Part shown: piece by piece, positions 23,055 through 34,505 of the stretch | Layout of the letters: each line of letters begins with the position of its first letter | Position numbering within the stretch: position 1 is the stretch's first letter | Assembly: GCA_016165875.1 (NCBI GenBank) | Contig: JABBOT010000014.1 | Coordinates: 1,421,341 to 1,485,340 of the forward strand | DNA: 64,000 nucleotides | Origin: Acanthopleura granulata | Taxonomy: Eukaryota > Mollusca > Polyplacophora > Chitonida > Chitonidae | Direction of reading: 5' to 3' | Notes under the pieces: generated by a model | The model's input: the letters and a program-made list of their open reading frames with translations, nothing else | What the model was told of the DNA's origin: nothing | Databases searched by the model: none | Position numbers and translations under genes: made by a program

Positions 23055-26000
23055 ATACTGGTGGTGAACCGAACATTTTTTAAAAACTATCCTTCACCAC
23101 TGACAGATAGGACAGACCCGCAGAGTATTGCCCGCTTGTGTGTAGTGGGGGAAATTGTACATGCTACTATGATGGCGATTTGTATTTGTGACCTGTGCGC
23201 TTACCTTCTGATAGCAGATCGAGGTACCGCTAGAAATACGTGTAGTTTTGGTGTTCATCTTGATGAGGTTTGCGACATGTGGTGGTGCAAACATTCAAGT
23301 TCTTAATTTGAGTTCAGTACTGATTGACACTATTTACACGCTCTATCAGCACCTAAAGCTTTACTGGCTCTAACTTCTACCACTCCCTTGTACAGCACTG
23401 ATAATTAATATCTGCCGGGGAGAGGAAAATAAGAATTTGTGAAAAGAAATGACAACACTCATTAAAAAGTTAATGAGATATGACTTTAATTTTCCATTAG
23501 CTTCGTGGAAAAGTGACCCGGCCTACTTAGGCCTTGAAATGCAAACTTTTCTTATTGTGAAACCATCACATGAGCCATGGTACCAACATGCACATGCGCG
23601 GCTGAATTAGATATTTTACATTTCAAACTAAACTGGTACATAATTTCGACGCTGATCCAACATATGCGACGAGAACATCCCTTCCTTCCGCCATCATTGA
23701 AAACTGTCGCCGTTGATTTTATGTATTACCTTTGATCTGCCCGAACTTCTTGCTTCAAATACTAATGACCCTTTTGACAAATAGATGAACTCCACATCGG
23801 CCTTAGACGTCTGAGTCTCTATGAAAATGTCAATATTTAAATGATCGAACTCAAAATCGTTTCCTACATGTTGGTACGAAGGCTTCTCTTAGTACTATGT
23901 CATAAAGACTGACTAAAACTCAAGTAGCTTTCTACCTTCTGTATGCAAAATGCGTATTACACACGTCATTTAAACTGCTCTCTTGAATAGGTGACAGAAA
24001 TGAAAAAAAAATACGAAAGGAATTAGTAAAAAAACAAAACAAAACAAATCCCCCCCCCCAAAATTCATTAGATATATTTGCCATTACAGGCGATGGGTTA
24101 GAGTCCAGACTCGTTCAGCCTTGGGTCTTTTTTCTCATGTCGCTCTCTTTGCTCTCCCTTGACGGGTTGAGAAGGTGCAGAACTGTTTTACGTTTTTAAC
24201 TGAGCGGAGGAATTCGGCGGTGATACGCGGGACGACAACATTAAACGGCTAGGTCAGATCCCCCGGCTATTGGCCCGGACGTCTGTAATGGGGAACTTAA
24301 CGCCTTCTGTGCGTGGAGAGAATCACCCGCATAGCAGCCTTGACAAGACTCCGCCTAAACGTCAGTGCTTATTAAAGACGATGGCTTTTTGCGATAGGAG
24401 AGGATGTCTGGATCGTAGCGTGTGCGTCTGTACAGCCAAACGTGTTGTAATGACGCGTCAAACTTAACTACAATGGGGACGTATCTCTGTGGTGTACGCC
24501 ATCGTGGCTGTTAGCTTTGACCTGAGGTACTCGCTCTCTCTTTGTAAAACGGGTAGCAACTAGAGGTATATACGCGTCTGCAAGACGTATTGCAAGTTAA
24601 CCTTTAGTGGTATAAACGTAAGAAACTTGGCATTCTTCTTGTAAACGCCAACAACGATTTTATTCTCTCAGGCCTATGGTCAAAGGAATAAATAAATAAA
24701 TGATAATGATAATGATAATGATAATGTCATTATTTTCTGAGGATATACAACCTAGTCAGTATATTACTGACCTTCCCAGAGGGCCTCACTGAATGACCTG
24801 TTGAATGATGACAATTATTCATATGTTGGGATGTATAATACAATCAGAGCTATATTCCCGCCACTGAATCTATACTATGGTGTCTGAATGGTTGTCATTC
24901 AGGTGATGAATCAAATGAAATCAAATCAATCAGCGACTGACTGTACACCAAATCGGCAGTATCATTTCAACGCCATAACCACCCTGGAATGAATGAAATC
25001 AGCTAAATGAAACCAAAATGTGTAGCATTCATGCAGTGACATACAATGTGGCATTCATGCAGTGACATACAATGTAGCATTGATGCAGTGACATACAATG
25101 TGGCATTCATGCAGTGACATACAATGTGGCATTCATGCAGTGACATACAATGTAGCATTCATGCAGTGACATACAATGGATATTGCTTTTTGAGTTGAGG
25201 TTTCTTTTTGTTCTTAAATTTCTGGATTTGTAGTGTTTCATCGGACTGACCATGGCGCCAAGAGAGCATTAATCCGTTTGTGTTTAGTGCGTGGTTGATT
25301 TATAATATAAGTCTAATCATCGTCAAACTCAGGGTGTGAGGTTAAAACGATGACCAGTGGACCCACCGAAAATTTCATTTTGACTGGACACCAGTGGAGG
25401 AGGATGCACTCATCAGTTTTTAATCTTGTCTCGATGGACAAACTTACCTCTGTGCTAGACAAGAAATTGAAGGTAGATTGAAAGTGTACATGTCAAAACA
25501 CACCATTTGAGTTAAATACAAAAAGGACGCGGCTCAATTACATTTGAACTGCTCATGTAAGTAACATTAACGCATATTTAACAAGTTAGGTATAGACAGC
25601 ACCTGGTTAATTAACAAAAAGTGAACAGCAAAATTCTGGTATGCTGTGCCAAGCGATACTGCAAAACTGATTCCTTCGACACCACGACTTTGTATGTCCC
25701 TGTATGGCCGAAGAACAACATTGAAATTTACCGTCGAGGCTGCTGTTAAGCCTGCAATTCGCCATAATATATAGAAACTGACGAATCTTCTTCCCAAATA
25801 CACATTCAATCTTTTCCCGAAACACACATTCAGTGTTTCAAGCTGTTTAGAAAGAAGGTCATCCTTGGAACCTGAAAAATTTTTTTTGATAGCGTTTGAA
25901 CACGGTACGGTTGGTCAAGCATTCATGTCTGTTAGTTGTAAGGGCACGGCATCATAGACTAGCCGAAAACTATCTTTATTTGCGCAAAAGCTCTGTACAT

Positions 26001-29000
26001 AGGACATAAATGATTTTTAATGACCCTGTCTTATAAATAAAAATATTGCGTTCCAGATACCCGAGTATTACACTTGTCAATTAAGCTTTTCAATCTTGCT
26101 GTCTAGAACTCCCCTACAAACATTCTTGACACGACTTTGTTTTCGCGTTTACTTACTTTAATAGTGATTTAGGCCATACTCAGGAGATTTTGATTTGGAT
26201 GAGGGCGGGATGGCTATATATACAGAGTGGATGAAATTTGGCAACCTATATGGAAAATCACCGCACTTGGTTAGGCTTGTAACATGTAATGACGTATAGG
26301 CGCAACTTAAACTTGATTGGAACTCAAGATCCGGATTGTCGGATGGACTGAAGAATACCAAATATATAATAATTATGAGTTTTTCATTTCCGGTAGAAGA
26401 AGGCACACTTCAGTGGTTTGAGCCGGCCGTCAGCATCTGGTTGTGGATATTTTGTGTATCGAGTGAAACCTTGTCATTTTGAGCGGTTTCTTGTCGCCCA
26501 CCAGTGACATCTTATTCAGGTTTCCGTGGGAAAAACCACCAGCGTTGGCTGCATGGTTCTTTTGGCTTGGGTCATCGGGTACATTCCAATATAGCCTGGC
26601 CGCCTCCATATCTACGACCGGGTTTATCGCCAGACTGTCGAGGTTAGCGCGCGCTGCTGCGGGGCCGGCTCCCCGCTGGGCCGGAATCTCGTTAGAGAAC
26701 CACCGCTTTTAAGTAAGACGCACACTAAAGCTGTACACTAATATGTGATGATTGGTAAATCCCGACAAATGTTCACACCGTCTCGACTCGTCCTGATTTG
26801 TCCCTTTGATGCAGCGTTAGGTTACAAATGAGCTGTACATTTTTTTTGGCCCGGCCCCAAGTCTCCCGGTCCTCCCCGAGTGTATAGCGTCTGGGACTAA
26901 AGACTGTTTACTGTGACTTTGGGGGTCGATGTATTTTGTCTGCAAGTTTGTCTCATTTTCCAGACAACATAACATTGGCTGATGTGGTCTACAGAAAAAT
27001 ACTGTTCCTTTACGTAACGGTTTGGGAACCGAACAGCAGATTAAACTGAAAAAAATGCTAAATTTCGAATACGCAATAATAAAACAGGACGTCGCCAACA
27101 TTTATAGCAATTTGATTCTGTCTCAGGTTGAAACAGGTTATACAGATATCTGCCGCATATGAATAGTAATAATAAATCTGTTAAATTGTTCAGTTGCAGA
27201 TTGGCAGTAATGCATGCGTGTTCATTTGTTAAGACAGAGGTTCAATACACTGGAAGGTAACATGATTTTAACAATTATAGAAAGCAACACTAGGATTAAG
27301 AAAATACCAAAAAGAGTATGTCCCATTATACACATTAGCAAATGCTTGAAATGCGTTTTAGCCATCATTGGTACATTAGAGGAATAAACACAAACCGATA
27401 CACGAGAAATGGCAAAAGATTAAGCACCAGTAATTGACTTTGAATTAAGTCTATAAGAATGTTAATTGTCTAAAGTTTATATAATGGCATCATGGAAACA
27501 TCGTATGGTTGCACATTTTTAATAGCTTTAGAAGATAGTTGAGGTATATATCAATTAATACGATCCGGTATGACTGCCGATATAGGTGTACCTGTAAACA
27601 TTTTCTTGGGTTTCAATCGAAGTAAATAAGCCGGGACTGACCCTGGCCAAAAGATCGCAGAGGTCGTATGCAGTCGTGCTTGTGGGTCTGGTGCAGTCTG
27701 CGGAAGTCCTGTCAAGTAGATGTTTCACGTGTCACTGTCATGACGTCAGGACCCATTGCTCTGACACCTGCATGTTGTTGCAAAAGGCTTCAGCGTACGG
27801 AGTAAGAGCAGAACAGCATCGACAGTGTAATAGTGAGGAAATGGTCATATGCCAAGGACGAAAAACGACCTCTATTTTAGTTCTAGATGTTCACGTAAAT
27901 GATTAAACAATAGCGACTAACAGGACCCCAATGGACTTAATCAGAATTAGGAAGAAAAAAATTCAGTGATGTTATTTGCAATTTATTAGAGGTCAGAGGT
28001 CTAGACTTGCCAATGTTCTTAATGCTTCCTTGGAAACCACCGTTGCTCAGTTAGTTTGCGCGTAAGCGCAATCCTCCTAGAATCCTCCTACCATTGCGGT
28101 CGCTATGAGTTCTAGTCCAGCTCATGCTGGCTTCTTCTCCTCAACCTGCAAATGGTCGTGGGTTTCCCCCAGGCACAGGCAAGAGCAACAAGGCTGTAAT
28201 TGGTTCTGAAATGGAGCAAGGTTAGCATGTATGGGATGTTTGGTTATTTATGACAAATAGGATGATTTAAATCATAACATATGGCGTATACACATCTTGC
28301 CTTGTAGCATCTGTAAACCAATCTAAATCAAAGAATAAACCACATATTTTCAAACTGTTCCAACGATTTTCAGTTAAATTTACTTACGTTTGATTCGAGA
28401 TCATGTCATTTTCAGCGTCATTTTGGACATATTACAAATGCATGACGGTTTCTCTTCGGTCGTAAGTGGGAAGGTCGGCCAGCAACCTGCGGAGGTTCGT
28501 GGATTTCCCCTGGCTCTGCCCGGTTTCCTCCCACCATAATGCTGACGTATAAGTGAAATATTCATGAATACGGAGTAAAACACCAATCAAATTCCTGATA
28601 CTGGCATAATTTGCCCCACCTCTCTGAATGGCGCAGTGACGTAGGAATCAAAACACAGCTACATCTATAGTTGTTGGAAGATTCTATTCCAGAAACAAGG
28701 TTAAAATTTCATCAAGTTGGCGTCCATGTCTGTCAGCGATGCATCGATATCACATCGTACTTCTCAGCATACTGGTGGTCATGAGACAGAAACCCCGAAA
28801 ACATCGTATGTACATGTCGTCGATGTCTCACGTAGACTTTTTCCTGATTTGTATCAATATATATGATAGAATGGTGTGAGCAGAATAAAACACGTGGCAA
28901 GGTCCAATCCGTGGCTAAAAGGTGTCTTGTTTTTTCTCTTTATTTTTATTTCACGTTTCGATATTTAAATTTGACTGAGAGGAAAGCCTCAAGTGCAGAT

Positions 29001-29194
29001 CAGAATTACATTTCATACCTGTGGTAACGACGCAAGCATTTGCCTCTTCTGCTTGCAGGTATGACGCAACGGATATGAACATCTACCGGAGTGCTCTGAG
29101 CGCATGCGTGGTAACAGGACTTCCGAACGTGCGTGATTACATCCACAAAAACCGCGAGAGTAAAGAAGACAGCCCCAAGAGGAGGAAAACCTAA
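14819..29194 (+). CDS. KLHL10: Kelch-like protein 10 (BTB-BACK-kelch CUL3 adaptor), 6 exons
   Basis: Joined exons 14819-15782, 16821-16968, 18498-18667, 21156-21427, 22693-22784 and 29059-29194 give 1782 nt, 593 aa plus TAA; human KLHL10 is 608 aa. Order: BTB about residues 25-130 (GQLCDAVLKV, SPYFRALFTN), BACK about 135-237, then six kelch repeats with GG doublets (VVGGWSGGSPTNVVETYD, VIGGFDGMDYFN, AMGGFDGHFRQNTAERY, ICGGFNGQECLNTAEVY, ALGGFNGITRMNTGEKY, AIGGFNGVTTIYNVECY). Strings shared with human KLHL10, such as EYAYTR/DYAYTR, NVEKLL, SGGSPTN and ADRWV, and the C-terminal IYRSAL, support the ortholog call over other KLHL genes. In mammals KLHL10 recruits substrates to CUL3 in spermatids; the Drosophila counterpart acts in sperm individualisation. 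The ATG has A at -3 and G at +4. Testis expression here is inferred. Intron 5 is 6.3 kb. Confidence 0.95.
15849..16165. repeat. Degenerate 30-40-bp minisatellite, TATTCATTTATTCCTTGCTA type, KLHL10 intron 1
   Basis: Around eight or nine units combine TATTCATTTATT, a TTGCTATTCAT or TTGCTGTTTAT block, and ATATTTGT. The low-complexity reading frames over it (FIHLFL-type) are not genes. The rest of intron 1 (16166-16820) shows nothing recognisable. Confidence 0.75.
16821..16968 (+). CDS. KLHL10: KLHL10 exon 2 (kelch 2)
   Basis: Acceptor ATCAG, donor GTGAGT. Encodes GPRAYHGTATMNRRIYVIGG through EVAPMNARR; human has SPRAYHGAA and QVAPMHSRR at the same places. Confidence 0.95.
16969..18497. other. 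KLHL10 intron 2, no feature seen
   Basis: AT-rich intron of 1.5 kb. No repeat of the window's families and no credible exon was recognised. Confidence 0.6.
18498..18667 (+). CDS. KLHL10: KLHL10 exon 3 (kelch 3)
   Basis: Acceptor TATAG, donor GTACGT. Encodes RCYVSVAVLDGKIYAMGGFD through QQRSDANATALNG. Confidence 0.95.
18728..18952 (-). mobile_element. SINE-A copy, KLHL10 intron 3
   Basis: The reverse complement shows tail, core and part of the tRNA-like head (GCGGTCGTTATGAGGTCAAG). Diverged from consensus. Confidence 0.82.
19628..19985 (+). mobile_element. SINE-B copy, full length, KLHL10 intron 3
   Basis: tRNA-like head with A-box-like GGTTAGAGCGTC, body GGTCGGCCCGGTGTTAGTAT and GGTGTCATGTCCGGTGTCTT, then tail TCGTCATATGACTGAAAAGT and GTACGACGTAAAACCC. 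The same layout recurs at 30530-30848 and 57210-57567. Confidence 0.88.
19986..20914. other. KLHL10 intron 3, unexplained stretch
   Basis: No exon or known repeat family recognised in this 0.9-kb stretch. Confidence 0.5.
20915..21108 (+). mobile_element. SINE-A copy, degenerate, KLHL10 intron 3
   Basis: Core GCCAGCAACCTGCAGGTG, CCCCCGGACTC and GGTTTCCTCCCGCCATAATA, then a long A/T-rich tail. It ends 47 bp before exon 4, so its tail abuts the polypyrimidine tract. Confidence 0.78.
21156..21427 (+). CDS. KLHL10: KLHL10 exon 4 (kelch 4-5)
   Basis: Acceptor TACAG, donor GTACGA. Encodes GVIYICGGFNGQECLNTAEV through NPRSNFAVE; human NPRSNFGIE. Ends phase 0. Confidence 0.95.
21731..21753. repeat. 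Poly(A) tract
   Basis: Twenty-three A in a row in KLHL10 intron 4. Apart from this the intron (21428-22692) shows nothing recognisable. Confidence 0.9.
22693..22784 (+). CDS. KLHL10: KLHL10 exon 5 (kelch 6)
   Basis: Acceptor AATAG, donor GTAAGT. Encodes VIDDMIFAIGGFNGVTTIYN through SDEW (split tryptophan codon). Short, and too small to be noticed by ORF length alone. Confidence 0.94.
22948..23057 (+). mobile_element. SINE-A 3' tail with expanded (AAAT)n
   Basis: Only the last part of SINE-A remains (GAATATTCTCGAGTAC, AACGCCAATCTAATAAATAA), followed by about 19 AAAT units expanded from the SINE tail. Confidence 0.82.
23058..25020. other. KLHL10 intron 5, left part
   Basis: Contains a short (GATAAT)n run at 24699-24726 and a poly(C) run near 24050. 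No exon was recognised; small open frames here lack homology. Confidence 0.5.
25021..25176. repeat. 26-bp minisatellite, six copies, KLHL10 intron 5
   Basis: Six contiguous units of exactly 26 bp start at 25021, 25047, 25073, 25099, 25125 and 25151. They differ only at TGTAGC/TGTGGC and one C/G, so the array is young or homogenised. There are no spacers, so it is not a CRISPR array. Confidence 0.96.
25177..28037. other. KLHL10 intron 5, central part
   Basis: 2.9 kb without a recognised exon. A CRE-type TGACGTCA lies at 27741. Small open frames (for example 27676-27906) show no family motif. Confidence 0.5.
28038..28180 (+). mobile_element. SINE-A head fragment, 3' truncated
   Basis: tRNA-like head (GTTGCTCAGTTAGTTTGCGC, GCGGTCGCTATGAGTTCTAG) and start of the core, breaking off after GTTTCCCCCAGGC where the next element begins. 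Confidence 0.8.
28181..28592 (+). mobile_element. Composite retroelement: unique 255-bp head plus SINE-A 3' body, copy 1
   Basis: Starts GCAAGAGCAACAAGG, runs through about 255 bp unrelated to SINE-A, then continues into the SINE-A core from about 28438 and ends AACACCAATCAAAT. The reverse complement of 36118-36550 is nearly identical over the whole length. Sharing a 3' end with a SINE is typical of a partner LINE, so this may be a 5'-truncated LINE end; that is inference. Confidence 0.8.
29059..29194 (+). CDS. KLHL10: KLHL10 exon 6 (C-terminus)
   Basis: Acceptor TTGCAG. Encodes YDATDMNIYRSALSACVV, then GLPNVRDYIHKNRESK and a basic tail PKRRKT before TAA. Human has YDAHDMSIYRSALSCCVVPG. The basic terminal motif resembles a nuclear localisation signal, but its role is unknown. 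Confidence 0.95.
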
Positions 29195-29860
29195 AGCACC
29201 CACCCCCTACGATAAACTTACAGTTTTTGTCCAGAATATATTTGTAATACACAGGATGATAATTATACAAAATTATTTTAAAAATGATAAGGTGATGATT
29301 TAAGATGAAATGTCGAATCTTTCGGAATATTTTATTACAGGACAGGGCGGAACAGTCTTGTTTTTAGAATACATTTTACAGTTGTTTTTTTTTATATAAT
29401 ATTAACTCGGTATAATGAAGTGATCATTGGAAGCATATATTGTTAACAGCCATGCCTCTTAATTTCGGTAAATATTTGTACAGAATCAAACAGAAAAGGA
29501 GAAAAGAGCATCTCAATTTTTCTTCAGAGACTCAGAAAATGTAAGGAGCTTTTTGATGAAAATGTATCTTGTTGCTTGGTACGTTAAGGATTGTCATTTA
29601 TGTAGTAGCCTTCATGTTTGATTATTTTAGTGACCATGAAGAGTATCATAATGTTATTACCTATTGTTCTTGAAGATTTACACACAAAGTTGTAGTTCCG
29701 CAATAACTCTTCTTGTACGAACAAAAGGTATAGGCTGTTTTTCATTTATGCTAATTGTTGCTGGGCTATTTTTGTGATATACTTTTTAAATCAAATGTCC
29801 GCTCTATGCATCAATTGCACTATATATCAAAGTGTTGTTGAAGCTAAAGTTTATAACTGT

Positions 29861-29866
29861 AATAAA
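29861..29866 (+). terminator. Candidate polyadenylation signal, KLHL10
   Basis: AATAAA about 670 bp after the KLHL10 stop, followed within 50 bp by GT-rich sequence. Confidence 0.45.
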
Positions 29867-29951
29867 ATGCCTTTGAACGCAGATCAGACTATTGCCTGTT
29901 GTATTTTGGTGAAGGCATATCTGTTACTGTTTGTATTTACTCCCATATTAA

Positions 29952-30173
29952 CCGTGGCCGAGGGGGTTCGCTCGCTAGTGCAGCGGAATGACCCAGGTAC
30001 CTCTCACCAATGCGATCGGTGTGAGTTCAAGCCCAGCTAATGCTGAATTCCGTACGTGGGAAGGTCCGCTAGCAACCTGTGGATGGTCGTGGGTTTCCCC
30101 TCGGGCTCTGCCCGGTGTTTTTTCCACCATAATGCTGGTCGCCGTCGTACAAGTGAAATATTTTTGAATACAT
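29952..30173 (+). mobile_element. SINE-A copy, near full length
   Basis: tRNA-like head (GTGGCCGAGGGGGTTCGCTC, GTGTGAGTTCAAGCCCAGCT), linker, core and the first part of the tail. Confidence 0.88.
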
Positions 30174-30529
30174 ATTTTATTTCTTTTTGCCCCTCCAACT
30201 ACTAGATGGCGCTAGTCGAAAAGGTGATATTATTCTGAAATATTAATCCTACTTTCTTCGTTAGGCCTACGTCGAGATATCAGCCTTACGTTAAGCCTAC
30301 ATACAACCCATTTTGTTCTGTCGGACTCTTTTCAGAGGTCAACCGGTAAGGTCACTTGATCACGTGCAAGTATCATGCGATTTAGAATCGTGTAACGATT
30401 GGGTATGTTGTCGTTGTCACACTACTGGGCACCGCCTTATTAGGAATATTCGTGTAAATAACATTCGTTTTCTTCGGTGATATGTCGTTCACTTTTGTTA
30501 TTTGTGCAATTCTAACGGTATTTGAAGCC

Positions 30530-30848
30530 TACATCCATGGATGTCTAGTGGTTAGAGCGTCCGCCTCGAGGTCGGGAGATCCAGGATCAATCCTAAGTCG
30601 GGCTTGTTGTTGCCTCGCTTTGCGCTCAACAAAGTTAGAAGAATTAACCACGGTGTCGGCCCGGTGTCAGTATAATTTGACTGGATGGGGTGTCTTGTCT
30701 GGTGTCTTAGGCATGATGTTCCAAAGACGGGAACACATTGGCGGCATGGACTCGTCCTGCCACAAAAAGACAAAGTATATTTACATTCTGAGGAATCCCC
30801 GTCGTCATATGACTGAAAAATTTTTGAGTACGACGCAAAACAAATGCA
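30530..30848 (+). mobile_element. SINE-B copy, full length
   Basis: Head GTCTAGTGGTTAGAGCGTCC, body GTCGGCCCGGTGTCAGTATA and tail GTCATATGACTGAAAAATTT, ending GTACGACGCAAAAC. A 128-aa open frame crossing it is repeat-derived. Confidence 0.88.
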
Positions 30849-31373
30849 TACATATATACATACTTTGAAACCAAAACTGTGAATTTTTATTGGCAGCTTT
30901 CAAATATGCTGTCCCATTTTTGTGGCGAATATTAATGCACCAATGGCTCGTAACTGCCGGCGAGAGCTATCCTAGTCTTGTCAATAGTAGTTCTCGCGAG
31001 AATGCCATTGATGTGATTCGAAACCTTAGGGCCTCCAGGTATTTGGAGGAGGCAAAAGGTCGAAGTGGGGAAGCGAAGTCGGTATTTGATGTTATTATTA
31101 TTATCCATCCGCCTAGATCATTCATTACATCTTTTCGTCATCACTGAAAACTGTTGAGTGCTTGTGTTTGCGTGAATCCGTCCTGATTTTATATTTATAA
31201 ATTTTCTTAGTTCTTTTGGGATTTGTGTTATTGGTATTTGTCGTTTTTGGAAACTTGTCTTGCGAGTATTGACCCGGAACGCTGATTTTGGTTGACGGCT
31301 GGTATGCGAATGTCGGTTTCGACGACTAAATTTGATAGCCCCTGGTTGTCGCTGGATTTTAGCAATCTTAATT

Positions 31374-31641
31374 AATTTATTTATTTATTTGATTGGTGTT
31401 TCACGCCGTATTCGAAAATATTTCACTTACATGACGGCGGCCACCATTTTAGTGGGAGGAAACCGGGCAGATCCCGGTTAAAACACACGACCATCCGCAG
31501 GTCGCTGACAGACCTTCCCTCGTACGGCCGGAGAGGAAGCCAACACGAGCTGCACTTGAACTCACAGCGACCGCATTGGTGAGAGGGTCCTGGATCATTG
31601 CGCTGCGCTAGTGGGCAAACCAACTGAGCCACGGAGGCAAT
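31374..31641 (-). mobile_element. SINE-A copy, full length (reference copy)
   Basis: Read on the minus strand: tRNA-like head with A-box-like GTGGCTCAGTTGG and B-box-like GAGTTCAAGTGC, linker CCGGCCGTACG, core GGATGGTCGTG and GGTTTCCTCCCAC, tail GAAATATTTTCGAATACGG and an AAAT array. The two boxes form an internal RNA polymerase III promoter. The GTTTCCTCCCACC core recalls the Meta-type SINE core; the family name is not verified. Confidence 0.92.
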
Positions 31642-34437
31642 ATTCGGATCGTAATGCCCTCAGATAAAAACAAGTATTGTTAATTGAGCTTTCGGAAGGC
31701 CTTCCTATTGGTTTTCGTCAGCCAATCACTAATCAAGTAAATGAATAAATAATGACTTTCGGTTCGACATTTTGACCCTCTGACAAACACGGCAATTCTG
31801 AAACCAGCATCAAGGCAATACAAAAGCATTAAAACGTCAATGTCGACATCCACAATGGATTGGTGAATATGAAATAGATTGAGATGCAAAAGGTAAATGT
31901 CAAATGTTACTCTTATTCACTCATCAAGATCGTTGGAGGTCATATACCTTCCACCAATACCGGACACTCCCGTGCGTCACAACACAATAGAGTCTGGCTT
32001 ATGGGTGGGGGAAACCAGGAATTCCGGAACAAATCACAGACCACCTCTTCACTTGGTGGAAGGCAAGCGATCTTTGGCGAACGTCATGCAAGTCGACACA
32101 AAAGACCACTGTCGATCGACGGTTTATTGCCCCAGATGCCAGCGGGTAGAAGGTTAGGAAGGGAATAGAGAAGCGGTGAGATGTGTCAAGTGGCTGACGT
32201 GCAGTTTCCACCCCCCATAAACCTGATAACCGCCATACAAGTGAAATATCCTTGAGAACAGCGTTTATCTCTGGTCAGATAAATAAATTATTAACTAAAT
32301 TCCAAACTGAAAATGACATAGAAGGTACTCGAGTAGTTGACACAATTTACACTGCCAGAAAGCGATATGGTCGCAGTACGTTTTCATTGTTGTTTGTGAC
32401 CTTGGGGCCCGGAGTAAACCACGGGCCTTTGGCAAATAACTGACAAATTTACATTCAGCTGACATGTGACACACTGGCTTTGGAGGGAGCTCAACGTGTA
32501 TGTCCTATTATGTTGATAAACAATTTAGCTACACAGAATCCCAGGTATAACACCACCTAATAAAATGGTCCTAAGGATGCTTTAGGTGGTTATTCAGCTT
32601 CCATTGGCGTAGATAGGCCTGGGTGCATTTGAAACTCAAAAACTCCTTGCCCTTGACTGGTACTGAACCAATACCTCACGCATCTAAAACCTGTATCTGA
32701 AACAAGTACCGACCCCCTGGCTCGATCACCAGCCTTCTTAATTGGTACATTTTCGAAGTTACGTAATCCTTAGATGACTAAACACTCAAACAACTACTAA
32801 AATAGAGTGGCGTACCGAAATGTGGTTTCAGACTTCTGGGACAGACGAAGGAATTTTTAAGGAAAGCTAAATACACAAATCCCTATTTCTGATATGTACT
32901 GTGGAAATTAAGTGGCTACACCTATCATTTGTTATACTGATGCATGCCTTAATGGCGAAAACATTCATTTGACACAGCGAAGCATACATGTCTTTTTTTT
33001 TTCGCCGCACGTCTGCTGGATATTTTCGTCATTACACTGACGTCAGGTGTTCAATTTTGCCACGGTTATGTCATATTTATTGGGCGGAAATCTGTATATT
33101 CGCGTGACCTGGCATCGCAGAGCGTAGCGTCTGGGTCCGCTAAGAACAAGTCGACCCACTCAATGAGCTCTGCAGTCACTGAACTCGGTCATCTGTAGTA
33201 CAAGACCTACACTACAGACTGCTCGTATAACTTGAGCATTCTCCAAACGTCTTCTCAGTCTAGCTGGCAGCCATCAAAGTGAAAAGCTGTTGACGTACAC
33301 TGAAGCACAGTAACCCCCCGGAGCCGTGAGGACTACCCACAGCTTTCTCACCTTTCTTAACAAATTCAGACCTCACACATTGCTGTCTGGTTTTTTTTAC
33401 CTACTCCACTAGCTTTGATACATCGTGCAAGGTGTCAGAAGACACAGACAGATTGGCGGTGGGTAACCCCTTCCTACTCCAAAGCCCTTCCCCTCTGCCC
33501 TTCAGTACTCCCCATCCAATTCTCTCTTTACTCTCCTCTCTCCTTACCGTCAACATCCCGCTACTGTAACATAAACTTATTTTGTGTCCACTTGAATCCA
33601 ATGATGGATATTAACAACTTAATACACTGTAGCCCATGCTATTCTTATTCGGGGGTTATGGTGCAAGTTATAAGGTTACAGTTTAACAAAACGACCTTTT
33701 ACAAGTTAAATGTCTAACCCATTAGAATATTAATCAATTTCTTTACCAGGAAGTAGAACTAACGCGCACTTCGCTTAGGTGACAAGTTTCCTCTATATAG
33801 AGAAGGTCGTCTTTGGCTGATGTTAGCGTCTATAGATTTCTTCGAACGATGGTGTGAGCGTATTTCTGGAACAGACAGTCTCTCTTACGGGATGCCAGAC
33901 AGTAAGAAAAACATCCATCGTCTTTTTATGAGCAAACTGTCGGCAATGGCCTCATTTGTTTATTTTTTTTAGGTTTTTCCCACACGCGTCGAGTTTGTAA
34001 CTTTCCTTTGACAAGCACCTTTGCGTTTGTCAACATCCGTCTAGAAAATCTTCCCTGATTAAGCTGTAGAAATTTATCTCCAAAAGGATAAAAGGAGCAC
34101 CGTGAAATGGCGCCTCTCACGCAGCTAACACACATTATCCTGTAGCCATTTCCTCTTCGCTTTGATCATCCTGGCCTGGCAAATTGATTTGTCATACTAA
34201 GGGTGAGAAAAGATAAGCCTCAACTAATTTGCCTTCATGGCCTAACTGTGAACGAAAATAAGATTTTGTTTTATTTTTTTTAACTGAAAGAAAAATGCTG
34301 CTTTCAGACATTCGTAGAATGTATAACAATATTTTTGAAACTCCAAAAAATAAAGCCTGGTAATAAAATGTGCGTAATTTTTCAATTGAGGTTTTCGTAA
34401 AGTCTAAAATAATGTGATCCTCTGTGTCTAATAACTT
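31642..34437. other. Intergenic, no gene supported
   Basis: Contains a SINE-A tail remnant at 32208-32290 (ATACAAGTGAAATATCCTTG). The stretch 33000-33370 has locally higher GC and one TGACGTCA, and could be a promoter or 5' exon, but no coding exon could be tied to it. Confidence 0.5.
32208..32290 (+). mobile_element. SINE-A tail fragment
   Basis: Diverged 3' end: CCATAAACCTGATAACCGCC then CAAGTGAAATATCCTTGAGA and AGATAAATAAATT. Confidence 0.6.
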
Positions 34438-34505
34438 ATTTGTTGATTTGATTGGTCTTTAACGCCGTTGTCAAGAATTTTCCCTGTAAAATGGGTAGAG
34501 GAAAG
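34438..34505 (-). mobile_element. SINE-A tail fragment
   Basis: Reverse complement of the tail: TTGATTTGATTGGTCTTTAA, CGCCGTTGTCAAGAAT. Confidence 0.65.

Noticed and set aside
22807..23076. 89-aa minus-strand frame with LFIY repeats
   Set aside because: It is the translation of the (AAAT)n microsatellite.
25021..25176. CRISPR-like repeats
   Set aside because: Units are directly abutting with no spacers, in an intron of an animal gene.
30482..30868. 128-aa open frame
   Set aside because: Made of SINE-B sequence; the same strings occur in the other SINE-B copies.
31560..31641. tRNA gene
   Set aside because: A-box and B-box-like sequences here belong to a SINE-A head that runs on into SINE body and tail; the cloverleaf is degenerate.
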